Shown one piece after another: positions 44,834 through 58,146 of a stretch of 64,000 nt of DNA. Both the position numbers and the translations under genes were made by a program. Origin of the DNA: Cylindrodendrum hubeiense (taxonomy: Eukaryota > Ascomycota > Sordariomycetes > Hypocreales > Nectriaceae); contig JAANBB010000040.1 in NCBI GenBank assembly GCA_014621425.1, positions 115,152-179,151 on the forward strand, written 5' to 3'. Every line of letters starts with the position of its first letter. The first letter of the stretch is position 1. The notes below the pieces were generated by a model. The model ran no database searches, was not told where the DNA came from, and was given only the letters and a program-made list of their open reading frames with translations.

Positions 44834-47052
44834 ACAATAGACACTGCTGCAACTACTGGCAGGCCCTCATCCTAAATATCAAAATTTCTTCCCTTCCAGG
44901 TTCTGTCGTTGTCTATCGTGATGACAATCTCTTGAATATGAGGCTTTCACTGACACGCCAGCTGGGGCCAGTCTACCACCAGCTTGACTGCCAAGCCTCG
45001 GTTCCTCCTGTTGCAGTTTCGGACTACTGAGAGGAGGCATGAGTCAACGGTTGGAGCCGGTCTTTGGAAGGAAGCCAGGATATTTGGAGGGAGGTTTTAT
45101 CCGGCTAGCAGGGCGGAGGTCAACCCAACCTCAGCCTGGCCTCTACAGTTCCACCCCTAGCTACTGTAAAAACTCTAGATAACCGGTGGTGGTTAAAGAC
45201 AGGGGAGTATTAATAAATGAACAAATAAAAACGATTGCTTTTACTACAGAAGGATATAAGGCTTAGCACTCATACCGACTGTTGGCTGACATAGGCTCAG
45301 CTGACAAGCTATTAGTATGACTACTGAGCTTGGGCCGTGATTACCTCGATGACCATGGTAGACAACCTAAGCCGCTGTACCCAAAACTCTCACTAGACCT
45401 CAAAGACTGACTAATAAACTCACGCAATCGATCTTGCGTGGTTAGCCGTGTGCTAATCGATGTCTTGAAATAATCATCCTAGCTACGAGCGTGGTAGCGG
45501 ATAAATCGGGCGAGGATATGTCTGGCCCTAGGGAAAAGCATTGAGGCGAATCCTAAGTATGCGTTTGTTTGAGGAAGCTGTATAAGCGCTGAGGCTTACT
45601 CACTTAAACGGCTATGTAAACATGCCTATTATCATCCATACAACCACCAGGTAAGCCAATAGCTGGCGTTTCTTTGATAAATCCCGATCGCTTTCATCAC
45701 AAATCGGATCCAATGATTGCCATGTACACTGCGTTTTTTCACAAGGTCCGCAACCTTGTTTACAACCTGCGAATTGCTCATCTATGATCTTCGTTTACGT
45801 TCATATGGTGGAACTGATATCCCAGTTCGCTGCACCACTACTGTCATTTCGATATCAGATGCCTGTTCAACACTAGGATCAAAGCCATCCCCTACCACAC
45901 GTGCCCAGCGTCTTCGCTGGGGTTGGTGGTAGGTGTCTTCTTAAGAAGGAAAGAGCCGAGGACGCCTAAAAAGCCCACTGAGGTGCCTTGCGGCCTGAGC
46001 ATCCCAACCACTAACCCTAACAGGAAATCGACGATTCGCCTATGATCTTGTTGGTGATGAGTGTAATTGCGTGCTTGCAAGCTGCTCTAGTGCTGCAGGT
46101 AAGACTTTGCCGTGTAATATGTGGCTCTGGCTGTTTGCCTCGTGACGCAGTGGCTTAGTTGCACATGTTCTGCACGATAATCGTACGTCGGGCTTTGGTG
46201 CGGGGTTTCGGCTGTTGCCTCACTCTCCATCTCGGCTGAAACGAAAAAGGAAGCCAGAGGACAAAAGAAAGCAAGGGCAGTATGAAGTAACTTACAATAC
46301 TTGATATGGAAACCCGAGGGTGTTACAAGGGAGACGATCGTTTTTACGTCACACTAGCTTTGATCTTAAGACATAAAATACATTTGATATATCATGGCAA
46401 GCTACTGTACTACATAGATGATTGAACGGTCGGGAACAATAATCACAAATCAACAGTTTCTTTACAGCGGCGTCTTATTCGAAACAGCTATTTTTAACTA
46501 GATGGGTTCCTAAGAGACAAGCAGCCAAACAGTCTGGCCCACCCCTTTCGCCCTCTTTGAGGACCGACTCTTCCTGATTCTCTTGCCGCCCATCTCCCGA
46601 CTTTGCAGCCTGACAATATACAAAGAGAAAAGGAAACCAAAACCACGCAGAGGCGTACTAAAACGAGACAATCCGGACCTTTTTCTTGACATAATGAAAA
46701 CACGGGCGTTGATACGCAATGTAATGTTATCGATCCTTTGATCCTCTCCAACCACTCCTCAACCTAGATTCCCATTCCCCTCCTTTGTCTGCGAGTTCCG
46801 TGCAGCACACATCTCCTACTAATACACGGGCGAAAAATGAACCAAAGAAATTAGCACGGGCAGAGCCGGATGGGGTTTATCTTGGATGTATGATCGTATG
46901 ATACGACCAGAGTTTCTACGCAGACCAAGCTGCGCATGTTATCAAAGTAGCAGTAGCTACTTGAACGTATCACATCGAGCGGCCTTGATAGGACCGAGTG
47001 GTTTGTGTAAGAGGATCGCGGCAGTGTAGGCGATCACAGTGGCAGAAATGCC
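44834..47052. other. Gene-free AT-richer region
   Basis: About 2.2 kb with dense stops in all frames and no recognisable gene. The right part is the 3' region of the calcium exchanger. No transposase or terminal repeat was recognised. Confidence 0.5.
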
Positions 47053-48711
47053 TTAGAAGCCGCTGCCCATGGCACCGCTGGGGGTGGCGTAGAAGGCCAG
47101 GGCGATGATAGAGTAGAGTCCGAGGAGCATAGCGCCTTCGAGGTAGTTGGACTTGCCATCCTGGACAGTGTAGGTGACGACGAGAACCGAAACGGCAAAG
47201 GCGACAGTTTGGACTGTTAACAAGTAACGTTAGCACTTTGCGCATGGTGAACAGGTAGTACAAACTTACAGGTCTCGAAGTGGAGAGACATGTCACGGCC
47301 AATGATCCAACCGACAATAACGAGGAAAGGAGTGACGAGCAGAGCAATCTGGATGCTGGAGCCAATGGCAACACCCATGGCCAAGTCCATCTTGTCTCGG
47401 GCCGCAACCACGACGGCAGTGACATGCTCAGCGGCGTTGCCCACAATCGGAATCAAAATCAGACCGATGAAAGCCTTGCTAATACCAGCAGTCTCAACCA
47501 ACGGGTCGATGCTTCCGACGAGGTAATCGGCGCAAATGGCGACAAGGATCGTGGTGACGACGAGAACGGCGCCGGCAGCAACGGGGCCCATCATGGGCTC
47601 CTCGGGCTCGTGTTCCTCTCCATCCTGGTTTTCGGCATCAAACAAGTTGCTGTGGGTGCGCAGTTGGAAAACGAGGTACAGGACGTAGAGCAGGAGAAGG
47701 ATAATGGCGGTTCCGCGGGAAAGGGTGAGAACACTCTTCATCTTGTCCTCAGAGCCACTTTGGTCAAGGACAGCATACAGCTAGGGGGAATTAGTCAACA
47801 TCCCCACGAGATTGAGAGTCAGTTGCAAGGTAACATACAGCAGCGGGAATGATGAGCGAGGCCGAGGCCAGAGTCATCATTGAGCAAGTGGTCTGGGCAG
47901 TGGCCGAAGAAAAGGTCTGCTCTGTGCCATTGCCCGACTCGCCACGGTGAAGAAGACCGCCGAGGAGGAAGCACATTCCCATAACCAAGAGTAGGTTGGA
48001 AAGAATGGATCCCAGCATAGAGGCTTGGACGACTTCGATCTGGTTATCCTTCAGCGCAACAATGCTGACCTATTTAACAGTCAGCGTCCCAATTCCCCAA
48101 TTCACAGCAAGGGTAGAGTATAGGCGCACAATTAATTCGACGGCATTTCCAAAGGTAGCGTTGAGTAGTCCACCAAGGGTTTCACCCAGCTTGATGGAGA
48201 TTTCCTCGGTCGCAAACGACAGCACGGCAGCGAGGGGGATGATGGCGAAGAAGTTGAGGGTAAAGACGACCGTTGGGCTCCAGCCCAGCTTACCGGCCGC
48301 GATGCCGATGGGCACCATGATAAGGAGGAAGTTGACATAGTCTACACAGTGGGAGGACCAGGTTAGCTGCGATTATGTAGAGCCGCGTTGGCATAGAGTC
48401 CCGTTGGCATAGAGCCCGTGGGGAGCTTCCAGGATAGATAAGTATAGTTTGGGGGCGCAAAACGTACTGCTCAACAAGGTGATCTTGGTGACGTGCCAGA
48501 TATAGATGAGGCTCCTCAGAATGATATTTTCGTGCTCGAGACCCGGAGTGCGCTTGGAATCGAAGAAGAACATGAGGGCGCCAGTGCCGTGGCGGATGTG
48601 GATGTGGCCGTTGCCGTTGCCATTGGGGGCATGGCCGAGGGAGCCTGACGAAGTCTCGCCGTTGAGGAGCGGCGCAGACTCGTCTGGCAGGTGACTAGAT
48701 TTGTTCGACAT
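47053..48711 (-). CDS. VCX1: Vacuolar Ca2+/H+ exchanger, CAX family (452 aa)
   Basis: Five minus-strand exons (48468-48711, 48130-48341, 47839-48069, 47270-47780, 47053-47213) splice in frame to 452 residues. The protein exchanges cytosolic Ca2+ for vacuolar H+. Its cytosolic N-terminus (about 70 residues, with SAPLLNGE and a Gly/Asn/His stretch) precedes about eleven membrane segments. The two cation-binding signatures are FGNAVELI (E150 in GNAVE) and IVGNAAEHV (E347 in GNAAE). An acidic loop ([13 protein letters not shown], about residues 279-291) separates the two halves, as in CAX proteins. The C-terminus ends in [11 protein letters not shown]. Introns are 56-126 bp; the first acceptor was fixed by the [12 protein letters not shown] block. 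It could also transport other divalent cations. Confidence 0.92.
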
Positions 48712-51700
48712 TGAGCGTCGGATGGAAAGGTTGAAAGATGGAAGAGCTGTTGATGAAGCGAATCAAGGCGCCGGCATGGTCAGCTATGAATGGTTCTCGG
48801 GTGTGACGGGCGAGAGGCGAGCGAGCGATCAAGAGTAGAAGACAGGCAGGCGGAGCAGGGATTCTGGATTTGTCCGGACGGTCGAGGAATTGCGACGGCG
48901 TGACTGGGGTGCTAGGATGTTGTGGTGGAGGGGAGGACCCTGGGCGCTTGTGTTTCTGGTTTGGGTCTTGGACGAGTCTTGTGGGCAGGGACCTCGTTTC
49001 GGCGTTGCTAGGACGTCGTTGGGGGTGGAAGGCCAAGACGGAGAAGTGTGGGAGGAAGGGAAAACGGCGGAAGAGGGATCGAAGAGATCGGAGGGAGCAA
49101 GGGAATGAAAAGGGCGGAAGGCTAATGGGAGGGGAAGCAACCAAGTAGAGCTAGTCACAGAGGTTGGGATGTGGTGGTAGCCGTAGCTCGACAACTTTGT
49201 GACTTGAGCGATCAGGTAGGGGTAGCTTGACGACTAGCTCACATGGACTTGCACCAGCAGCTCACTTGGTCGGCGGGAGTGGAGCGTGGAACATGTATTC
49301 CAGATGTTGCCAAGGTCGGTATGCAGCTTGCGGTATCTTGTGTTTCTGGCAGTGATCCGGGTGGCACCCGAGAGGGAGGGAAGGGTGGGAGAAGGTTTGG
49401 GGAGTGTGGCGTGGTCGACGAGCTAATCTCGACTCGATTCCTTGGTGTGGTTCTTGGTGTGGCTCTTGGTGTGGTTTCGGTCGGCTTGGAACAAACATCC
49501 AGATGGGCCAAGACAGAGACGATAGCAAAAGGGAAACTCTATTACTTACAAACCATGGTTGACCTTGTGGCTCGGCGGTTCCTGGCTGCTGCGGCTCGAG
49601 AGCAACGGTGAGGGTGGTGATGCTGACGATCTCTTTCTGGACAGATTCTGAGACCCGGAAGGCCGGTAAAAATGCCAATACCACTCGCCAGGAGGGGGTT
49701 AAGGGCAGCGAAAGGAGCGGTAGAAGGGGCACAGAAGGGCAACGAGTGTGGTTCACAGCGGCAAGCAGCGGCAGGTCGGGTCTCGGTCGCACTTTGCACA
49801 GCCTTGCGGATTGCAATCGGGTCAGTATCGCGGGCTGCGTTTGCTGCGTTGCTGGGATGATGTTGAAAGAGCTGAGGTGTCGAGTGTGAGGGTGAGCGGG
49901 TGTGGGAGGCCTCCTCCCCCCACAGTGCGCTGCTGCAGGTGGGCGGGCGGGCCTGGGCCTCGCCTTAGCACAGCAGCCAAGACCTCCCCTTCCCAGCGAC
50001 GAAGCCACGGGCTACAGGCGGGTAGGTACTATGTAGGTACCGCCGCTGAGCACTGCTCGCATGCGGTGTGCCTGCTGCGTCCACTGCTGGTCCACTGCGC
50101 GTCCACGGCGGCACCTGTGCCGCTGCATCGACGGTGCGCGGCCAGTGGGGAGACCTCGCCGCGTATCGCCGCGGGCGCTGTATGATCTGGATGATGGAGG
50201 CACGGTGTCGACGCGCCACTGCTGAGCCAATGCCGCGCGCCGATGACACCCCCTCCGGTTGCACTCAAAGAATGCTCCCCCAAAAGGCCCGTCCCCCCAG
50301 AGACGGGTCTTGGAAGCAGGCACAGCGCTGAGGTCGCCCGTCGAGCATAACAATCGACCTACTTCCCACGCAGACTCCGTGCCCGCGCAGTGACTTACCG
50401 CCCAACCCGCTCTGGCGCCACCCCGCAAAGAAACCATGGCGCTGCACTGTCCCTAGCAACCAAACAGGGGATGTGTCACTGTCAGGTAGGTGGTCAGGCC
50501 AGTCAGCATCTGCCAGTGAGAGTGACTGCGACAGGGGGCGATAGAGCCAAGCCGCCGGTCAGTTGGGGCAGTGGGACCATTGGAACCATTGGCAATCGAG
50601 CACAAAGGGGCGGTGGCTTAGCAGCCCGAGGATGCGGCGAGAGCTCCAACAAGCTCTGACAAGCTCAGACAAGCTCAGACAGGGTGCCACATCGTGCGGC
50701 CTTGTTTCTGTCGGCTCGCCGAGTCAATTTCAACTCCCAGTCAATTCCAACTTTCAGTCGTGCCGCAGTCTCTTGCCGTGAGACGGTGAGACCAACCAAA
50801 AGCTTGTTTCTTATTTCCTCGCTCCTCGCTCCTCGAGCCTCGAGGGAGGGGAATCCCCCCCACGTGTAAGCCTCAATTGCCGTCTCGGGAATATGAAGCT
50901 TGAATTCGCAACTAGCGGCTATATCTCTGAATGGTCAATTATCGCGAGCCAACCATTCAACCCATCAACGTCGTCATCACCCGATCCATCACTGGGGCTC
51001 CCACTTACACATGTGAGATTCATCACCACCTGCGCCATTCCGGAGAATCCGCGCCCACTCCCCTCCAATCCTAGCTCAGGAACCTCCGAGGCAAGTCTGA
51101 CTGGGTTCTCTCTCCCTGCCCAGGGTAACGATGTCACACGCACGCTCTCTATCGCCGCAGCAAGGAACAGGGGTTGCTGCGGCGGCCCCCCAGCAACCTT
51201 ATCGATAACCGTTTCATCCCAACCATCCTTTGCCGCCCTTCGTATTGTCTCCAAGTAATATCAGAACCAACGCCGCGAGTGCTGAGCCATTGCACGGTTC
51301 ACCAGCAGAGGCCACAATTACCTCCACCGCAGTTACGTCAATCGCTCAATCGCCTAAAACTCGTCAACCCACGGCCACGCACCGATCCATCAAATGTTAA
51401 CTACTCCACCAAAAAAACGGGTCGCGCTTGGCACTCTCCACCAACAAGACTCATCAACCCAATCCCAGGGGCGGTGTTTTTTTTTGCCTCGTTTCCACTC
51501 TCCCTGGCAATCGAATCGTTGTGACCCTGGCGCCGATCGTTGGCTTGTCTGTCACTCCGCCCGTGGCATTGCTCCATCCTCCGCCTCATTTTCATGATGT
51601 CACCCTCCACCAGTGGTTGGCCCAGTACCTCCCTCTGCAGCCATTCCGGGGGATGTTCGGGAATGAGCTCTGTTTTGGTCTCCGTCTCCCTCTTCACGTT

Positions 51701-52603
51701 CAGACCACATCTTATATCGCCAAGACATTGGATACTACGTAATCTCCAATCGAATTTCTTTTAAGACAACCTCAGGTCACAAGGGTTAATTAAATATGTG
51801 CATTCTTGGTGGGAAACTCCCCTCTTCGTTATGGGAGTCGGCCTATCGCTGCTATTTTCGATTGCAATAGCATTTGATACCTACATGTTAAGGGAGACGT
51901 AAATATCCATTTCCTTGCAACTTTTGCCAAAAACTTATGGCACCGAGCTCGAAAGGTGATGTCACAAATCTACATGTTTAACATTGAGAACCAAGTCAGA
52001 TTAGACTATCTCTCTCACGTCATGTGGTTAACTGGTTCCGTATTTCTGATTTTCGTCGTCTCTACCTAGGTGAGAAAGGGAGCCAACGTACTGACGTACT
52101 GCAACTGTAAAGCAAGAAAACACCAGAGGTAGGTGTGTATGAATGTGTAGTAGGTGGGTGATATCTAGTCTCCCCATCTCCTCAAACGCCGGCGCAGTGA
52201 AGTCCCATGAAGCCAAATATCTCCCTCGTCCAAAGTGTACAAAGCGAACTGTTGCCGAGGTATCACCCCATGTGCATCCAGTCTATACTCGTTTATCCCA
52301 CTTCCCACCTCCTCGCATCTTACACCTGTCAATACTGACTGTCAATGCCCAAAACACCATGCTTGCTGTGGATGCTGATATCGATGCTTATGTCAAAATT
52401 CTCAAATCAGGATGCAACATCCTCGGCAGCCAGCGCTCATACCCGCACACTCGCACAAATCCATTAGCCAAAGTCTCGCCTGGACTTTTCACGCGCCATT
52501 AGCCGAGGTTGTCCCTTTCAGCTCTTAGATACTACCCAGAGCTGCATCAAATCGTTAGCATAGTTCATTTGCAAACCCATATCCACTCCTTTAACGCCTC
52601 ATT
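48712..52603. other. Long gene-free region
   Basis: About 3.9 kb without a supported gene. The left end is the leader and promoter of the calcium exchanger. Frames such as 49262-50008 (minus) are Arg/Pro/Ser-rich and low in complexity, with no family resemblance. CTTGGTGTGG repeats near 49440-49475 and GACAAGCTCA repeats near 50650-50683 are present. The right end is the 3' flank of the GH81 gene. Confidence 0.5.
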
Positions 52604-55435
52604 TCACTCACCCGCTGCATACGCCATATACCATGTCTGCGACGCTCCACCATCAAGGTTGGTTGTCTTGAAACTCGACGAGGTAAAATAATCCCAGGCA
52701 ACCTGGGGCTTAACTGTCGCGTAGTTGGCATAAATGATGCTCTTCCATGCATTGTCGATGGCGTCGATACGGCCGTTGCTGAAATAGGTGTCCCACTCCT
52801 GCTGAACGAATGTCTTTGACCGGGTGTACATGCTTGGTGCTCCAACGGGAATCATATGGATACCTTGGATAAATTCGATGTTGCTGCCAAAGAAGGTTGT
52901 GTGGTGGATCTTGTTCTCGAAGAGGATTCCGGCGACCTTGTTCCCGATAAAGTTGCTGGGTTGCGCTACGTTGTCGGTGGTGTAAAGGTAGGCTTGCTTA
53001 AATGTGCGAGCCTGGACGGCCAGTTGAAGGTTCGCTCTATTGTCTCGCCGTTAGAACCGCATCCTCAGCCTCGAGCTGTTTTGGAACATCAACTTACCGT
53101 GCAACCATGTTAGTATCCCCGATGACCTGTCCCCAACACTTGATAGCATGAGTAGCCATGACATCTTCGGAGCTGGATTCTTGGTTCTATCAGCGGGTTA
53201 GTAGATGTCACAAGCGACTCACACAGCGATATCAACATACCTTGCCGTCCCACTGGGCGTACAACCCAGTGGCCCAGCTGTGGCCGTGGTACCAGTCGAA
53301 GCTTCGAAACGCAGGGAAGTAGGGGTCAGAAGAGCTCGGGTTCGCGTAATCTCGGATCAACATGTTGACCCAAGCCTTATTGGCGGCGAGCCAGGTCTTG
53401 TCGTATTTGGCGATGTAGGCCGCAGCTAAAACATGATAGCCGTAATGGAAATGATGATCGTTGTAGTATGTGTTGCCAAAGTCAACATTGGGGTCGCCAG
53501 TTGTATAGGTCGCAGTCGAGACCACTCCACCCCAAGCACCTGCCAACGTCAATGTCTATCCAAGGAGTTATTTGAACTGGTTCTTTTGCTTACTCTCGTA
53601 GACCAGAGGATAGGTCTGCTTGTTAGTAACAAAGGTGTTGAAGGCCGTCTTGAGCTTCGCGACACCAGCCTGCGCAAGGGCCGTCTCCCCCAACATTTCA
53701 TTGAGGACGTAGATAATCTGACCAAATTTTGCGAGGGCCTGAAACACATTAACCAACTCTCCTTTAACTCATAACAACAATTAGAACTCACCTTTCCACT
53801 GAAATACATCGACTCTAGGTCCGATTGTGCGACCATATCCTGGGAAATCTCAACCTGGGCTACAGCCTTGATGGCAGCCTTGGCCGTGGCAGAGAGAGCC
53901 TTGCGGGCTCCCTTCGTGGTGCTCCAAGGGAGGAGACCCATACTAGTAGCTAAACCAGTCTCGGTCATGGTCCAGGTGGTCCCCTTGACCAACGTAGCCA
54001 GGCCTTTGGTTGTTGTCTGCATCTTGACGGTGCTAATGACGCGACTAGTGGTGTCCGCGTTAAAGGTGGCGACGTGATGCGGAAGCGCGTGCATGTACAA
54101 GTTTCCAGTGGTGTGACCATTTCGGACGAAGTTAAAGCTGTAGGTGCCCACCGTTCCAGAAACAGAACCCGTCAGCTTGACGGTGCTTGGGTAGATACCA
54201 GCGCCATCGTCGAGCGCCGCCTCCGAGCCAGTTTGCTTGGTATCCTTGGCGATCTGGATAGTGCCGTAAAATTGATTGGCAGATTGAGCCAGGCCGTTGT
54301 TAACAACCGTTAAGCTCAAGTCCTTACCCTTGGATTTGTACGCATACAAACGCCAGGTCGTGCCATCCTCGAGGACAAAGTTGTACTTGATGACGTTGGT
54401 CTTGGGGTTCGTGGTCACCTTCGTCACAGTCTTGAAGTAAACAGCCGACTGGATCATGGGAGTAGCGCCGTTGAACTTGGCGGTGAAGAACTGCATTCCC
54501 TGGATGATAGGAAACTCGATCGCGACCGGTGAGCTGCTGGTCTTCTGAAGCTTGACTCGAGCCGAGAATGGTGTGATGGAGTCGACAGTCAGTTTAGTAC
54601 TGGTGCTCAGCCCCACCGCGGAGATAATCATCGACTGGATGCCAACAGGGTTGATATAGAACGAGGCGGCGTTGTTATATTCGACATCTCCAAACTCCCT
54701 TTGACTCGCAGCGATGTGAGAAACAGAGATACCCCAGCTGGCAGACCCACCAGTACCACCAACCCAGGCAACGGAGTAGGGGAAAGTAAAGGTCGGCTGG
54801 AGCTGGTTGCCGAGGAAGAAGTTGGAGAAGAACTTGTTGGTCTGGAGAGGTCCGCTCTTGGTTATTCCCAAACGAGGAACAGGGTGATCCGACCGCGTGG
54901 AGATGACGGAGGGCGGCGCAGAGGTACCGATAGGGCTCGCAAAGATGTCGGCGGCGGCCCTCTCGACCAAATCCGTTTCCGTTTCCTCGCCCATTGTGGG
55001 CAGTGAGGTGCTGGTTTCCACGTCTCGCTTTTCCTCGGAAAGGGTGGCAGGTTGCAGGAGCGACGTCGGCTTCGGGATGTACTGCGTGAGAAGGGGGCCC
55101 TTCTTTTTATCTCCGGAAGCTTCGATTTTGGTGATGATGATACCGGTGGTTTGGGGTTCAACGTCCTCGAGAGAGGGCAGGACCTTGACGATACCAGTTG
55201 CGACGGTGCTGGTGCTAACACTGACGGTCTCGGTAAGGGGGATAATGTCTTCTGGGCCGTAGGTCGACAGGTAGTTGGACGTCTCAGCGTTGCCGCGCTT
55301 GTAGTTGCCGTCGCGCCTGTACTCGGCGTGGGAGTCTTCCCCGACGGCAACGTTGGGCTCGACGGGACCGGGGATGGTCAAGGCTTGAGCTTGTGTCAGC
55401 CAGAACAGCCATACTGGAAGAGAGTGAGACTTCAT
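52604..55435 (-). CDS. Secreted endo-1,3-beta-glucanase, GH81 (869 aa)
   Basis: Five minus-strand exons (53792-55435, 53594-53738, 53241-53539, 53098-53186, 52604-53036) encode 869 residues. The start ATG at 55435 gives a signal peptide ([20 protein letters not shown]); the longer reading begins at TTG. GH81 enzymes cut internal beta-1,3-glucan bonds with inversion and act on fungal cell walls, for example in septum remodelling. A Ser/Thr-rich, acidic region precedes the catalytic module, which starts about residue 185 ([20 protein letters not shown]). Catalytic-region motifs are NDHHFHYGY (D624), [12 protein letters not shown], and NQESSSEDV with E699 and E703, candidate general base and acid region. 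The protein ends in [17 protein letters not shown]. The third exon acceptor (TTGGCAG) was chosen to give ESAWGGVV, matching the family. Confidence 0.92.
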
Positions 55436-56881
55436 GATGGGCAAGACAGGACGAGGCTCTCCGGAACGAGAACTGCAGCCTGAATGAAACTGACAAGAAC
55501 TCTCTTGAGGAATCGCAAGTGTAGATTAGGGGGGTCCATTGTTCAAATAGTTCCGCGCAGGGTCACGCCTTGGGCTACGGTGGCACTCAAGACCGTTCCA
55601 CTAGTGCCAGGGCCACACACTGATGGGGCTAGAGGCATTGCGGCGTCGAGAAATGAAGGTGTCTCGCAGTGCGGGAGGGAGCGCAGTTCCTTACCTGGCT
55701 AGCCGAGAATCAACGCTCCGACACCAGGAGCAATAGCTCCAGACCCACAGAGATGCGCGGCCAAGACGGCACCGATGAGAATATTCACAGGGCTAGAAAG
55801 AGGGCTAGAAAGAGGGCCAAGTGGATTGGCTGGATTCGAGGAATGAAGGCGGACGGTGTGAAGCAGAGACAGGGGAGAAGTGTGTGTTCGGGGCGAGGTC
55901 CCGTTGGGGGGCCCCTATGTGGCCCGGTGCGTGCTCAGTGGCCAGTGGCCAGTCTCGTGCCCAAGCTCTTGGGACCTCCTGGGAGGGACGATCGGACGAG
56001 GCGTTCAAACTCGATCAGGGCAACTTCCACATTCCAACTGGCGTCTTAGTGACATGTGGTGGTAGGCGCCAGTGCAGGGTTGTGGATGGCCCGAGGTCGA
56101 AAGAGGCACAGCTTCTCCACAATCGTTCAGCCCAAAAAGCCTAGAGTGGGCGATGGGATCCATTCAAGCCCCGGTTTGGGCGCTAGCTCCCGGTACTATC
56201 GAATCGCCCGCCAACCGGCAGCGTCGTTTTTTGCGCTCGCCACGGCCAGCCAGGGGGGGATATGCAAATTACATTACCATTGTAGGCTGGCGAATCGAAC
56301 CAGAGAATCTCGCATCTGCCCGAATCCTGGCCGGCATGGGAGCCTCGTCGCCCACACTAAGCGGTTGAATTATTGAAGTATCACGGCTCCGATGGTGCCC
56401 GACACTTCGCGCTTCTTCCTTTTGCGCCGTGATGAGTTGTTCATGCGATGTCCTCGACGTCGTTTTAATTACGTGAACGACAGTCATGAGCTCCAGTCAG
56501 CCTGTCCATGTCTCTGTCTGTTACAACCCAACCACTGCTACTCAACATCAGTTGCGCAAACTTGCGCAGCCCCTCGACAGCCCCTCGACAGCACACATCC
56601 ACAGGGACTTGAGACATTGTCCTCAGTTGACCAGCCTGCGTGGTCAAATACCCCAGACCTTCACCTCACGAATGCGGAAAGTCCATCGCGGGGCCGACAC
56701 ATCCGTGAGACTGTGACCCAAAACTCGTCACGTTTAATGGGAATGACATTCCAGAACATGGCACAATGCGCCTCTGCCCTGAGGTGGTTGAACAATCCTC
56801 TTTGTCTTGTTACGCGTCCCCAAAATCTAGACCTGTCCGCGACATGCCACTAACGGTGCTAGACTGCTAGTCCCCTCCAAC
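55436..56881. other. Intergenic, no supported gene
   Basis: The left part is the promoter of the GH81 glucanase. A GGCTAGAAAGA direct repeat lies near 55791-55816. The right part is the 3' flank of STN1. Frames on both strands are short and overlapping. Confidence 0.5.
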
Positions 56882-57716
56882 TCACAGTCCCAGCGCATCA
56901 TACTTGCCAGCGCCGCCTTGCTGAAGAATTTGCCTGAGATCAAGACTCCTGGTGCTTGGCTGTGCCTCGCCGCCAAACTTCGCTTGCTCGGGTAGCCGCG
57001 TTGCCGACTGTTCCGCAGCTCGCCCCTCAATCATCGCCTTCAGACGTTTGCGCTTCCTCTCAGCTTTGTCTTCGCTTTGTTCAGCCTCCTGGCGGCATTT
57101 GCGGAGATCGCGGTTCTGAAGTACCCAGGGCTTGTCAAGTACCTCGGCGCGGAATCGGGTCCTCTTCTCCCAGAGCGCAACCTCTTGCGCGGTGCTTCTC
57201 AAGACAAGCATCTTCTCAATGGTGATCCTCCTCTCCTCCCACAAGACCGATATACCTCCCTTGGCATCGACGACATTTCCAACTTGAATATTATTATATG
57301 TCTCCGGTTGCGGCGGCGGCGGAGTAGTGCCTGCTGTATTCTGAGCAAGTTCTTTCTGCTGATGCTGCGCAATAACCTCCTTCGCGGGCGTCGGGATCAC
57401 AATAGAACATTGAATGCACGCGCCGCTGCTGTCATCAACGGTGAATATGCGTAGACCTGCGAACTCGTCGATCGCAACGACCACCCCAACGATCCGAACC
57501 CATTTTATAGGCAGGTTCTTGTAGAAATAAAAGTTCTCTCCTTGATCCCAGTCAGAAATTTGGATCGTCATCGTTCAGGATCGGATTACCTTCAAAGCCT
57601 GCATGTTGGTCCAGGTTGTGCACGTCAGTCGCGTGCAAGAGACACCAGGAATTCACGGTTGGCGCGAGGTGGAAGCAGTATCGCGGGTAGAGTTGGGGCT
57701 TCGACGGGTCGTTCAT
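56882..57716 (-). CDS. STN1: Telomere-capping OB-fold protein STN1 (261 aa)
   Basis: Two minus-strand exons (57590-57716 and 56882-57540) join across a 49-bp intron (donor GTAATC, CTGAC branch, acceptor TCAAG) to 261 residues. Stn1 caps telomeres with Ten1 (and Ctc1) through an OB fold. Exon 1 supplies the conserved opening YPRYCFHLAPTVNSW and ATDVHNL; exon 2 continues with ENFYFYKNLPIKWVRIVG, the first OB strands. An ATG at 57571 would give a protein of 229 residues, but it lies inside the intron and drops the conserved first strand, so it is not the start. The C-terminal third is basic and helical (RKCRQEAEQSEDKAERKRKR). Length is typical of fungal Stn1, which lacks the second winged-helix region of larger homologues. 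Confidence 0.86.
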
Positions 57717-58146
57717 GGCGTCATCATCGCGGGATCTATCTCCCCAATCGCTTATGCATTATTTCCATGCCCATGAGTCGCGGTAAGGAGGATGTGGTTG
57801 TCTGAGACGGTAGACTTATCGCGACACGTCGTGATGGTCAATGAGCAAGGCTGATCGTGCTGTGGCTGAGGCAGAGGGTTCCACACGACCCCGCTGTAAC
57901 ACCCCGCGTTGTCAGGCCTGTGCCATGATGAGGTCAGCCTCCACTAGGTACACAATTTTACTTAAAGACGATCCAGTTCATGAACGCAGGATGGGCCTAT
58001 TTCGGTTCACTCACATGCAAGTGTTTAATGAGTTATTCTTTAATTGCACAACTATTGTCCCAAGCTTTCCTAATCATGAATGACCCGTACTCCAAGTTCC
58101 CTGTTGCACCGTAACCATTCCTGTCCGCAATTCCGTCTGCCGATGC
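57717..58146. other. Intergenic: STN1 promoter and J-protein 3' flank
   Basis: 430 bp between STN1 (start) and the J-protein gene (end), both on the minus strand. A short plus-strand frame at 57841 is unsupported. Confidence 0.5.

Noticed and set aside
44834..46480. Degraded transposon in the spacer after UTP14
   Set aside because: The region is stop-rich and AT-richer, but no terminal repeats, target-site duplication or transposase fragment could be identified by eye.
49262..50008. Minus-strand frame of 248 codons upstream of the calcium exchanger
   Set aside because: Low-complexity Arg/Pro/Ser protein without family features; more likely promoter and leader DNA.
56282..56360. Possible minus-strand tRNA (GGTTCGATTC-like T-loop)
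   Set aside because: The T-arm would have a 9-nt loop and a 4-bp stem, and no matching acceptor or D arm could be paired.
57541..57571. Start codon of STN1 at 57571
   Set aside because: It lies inside an intron and removes the first conserved OB-fold strand.
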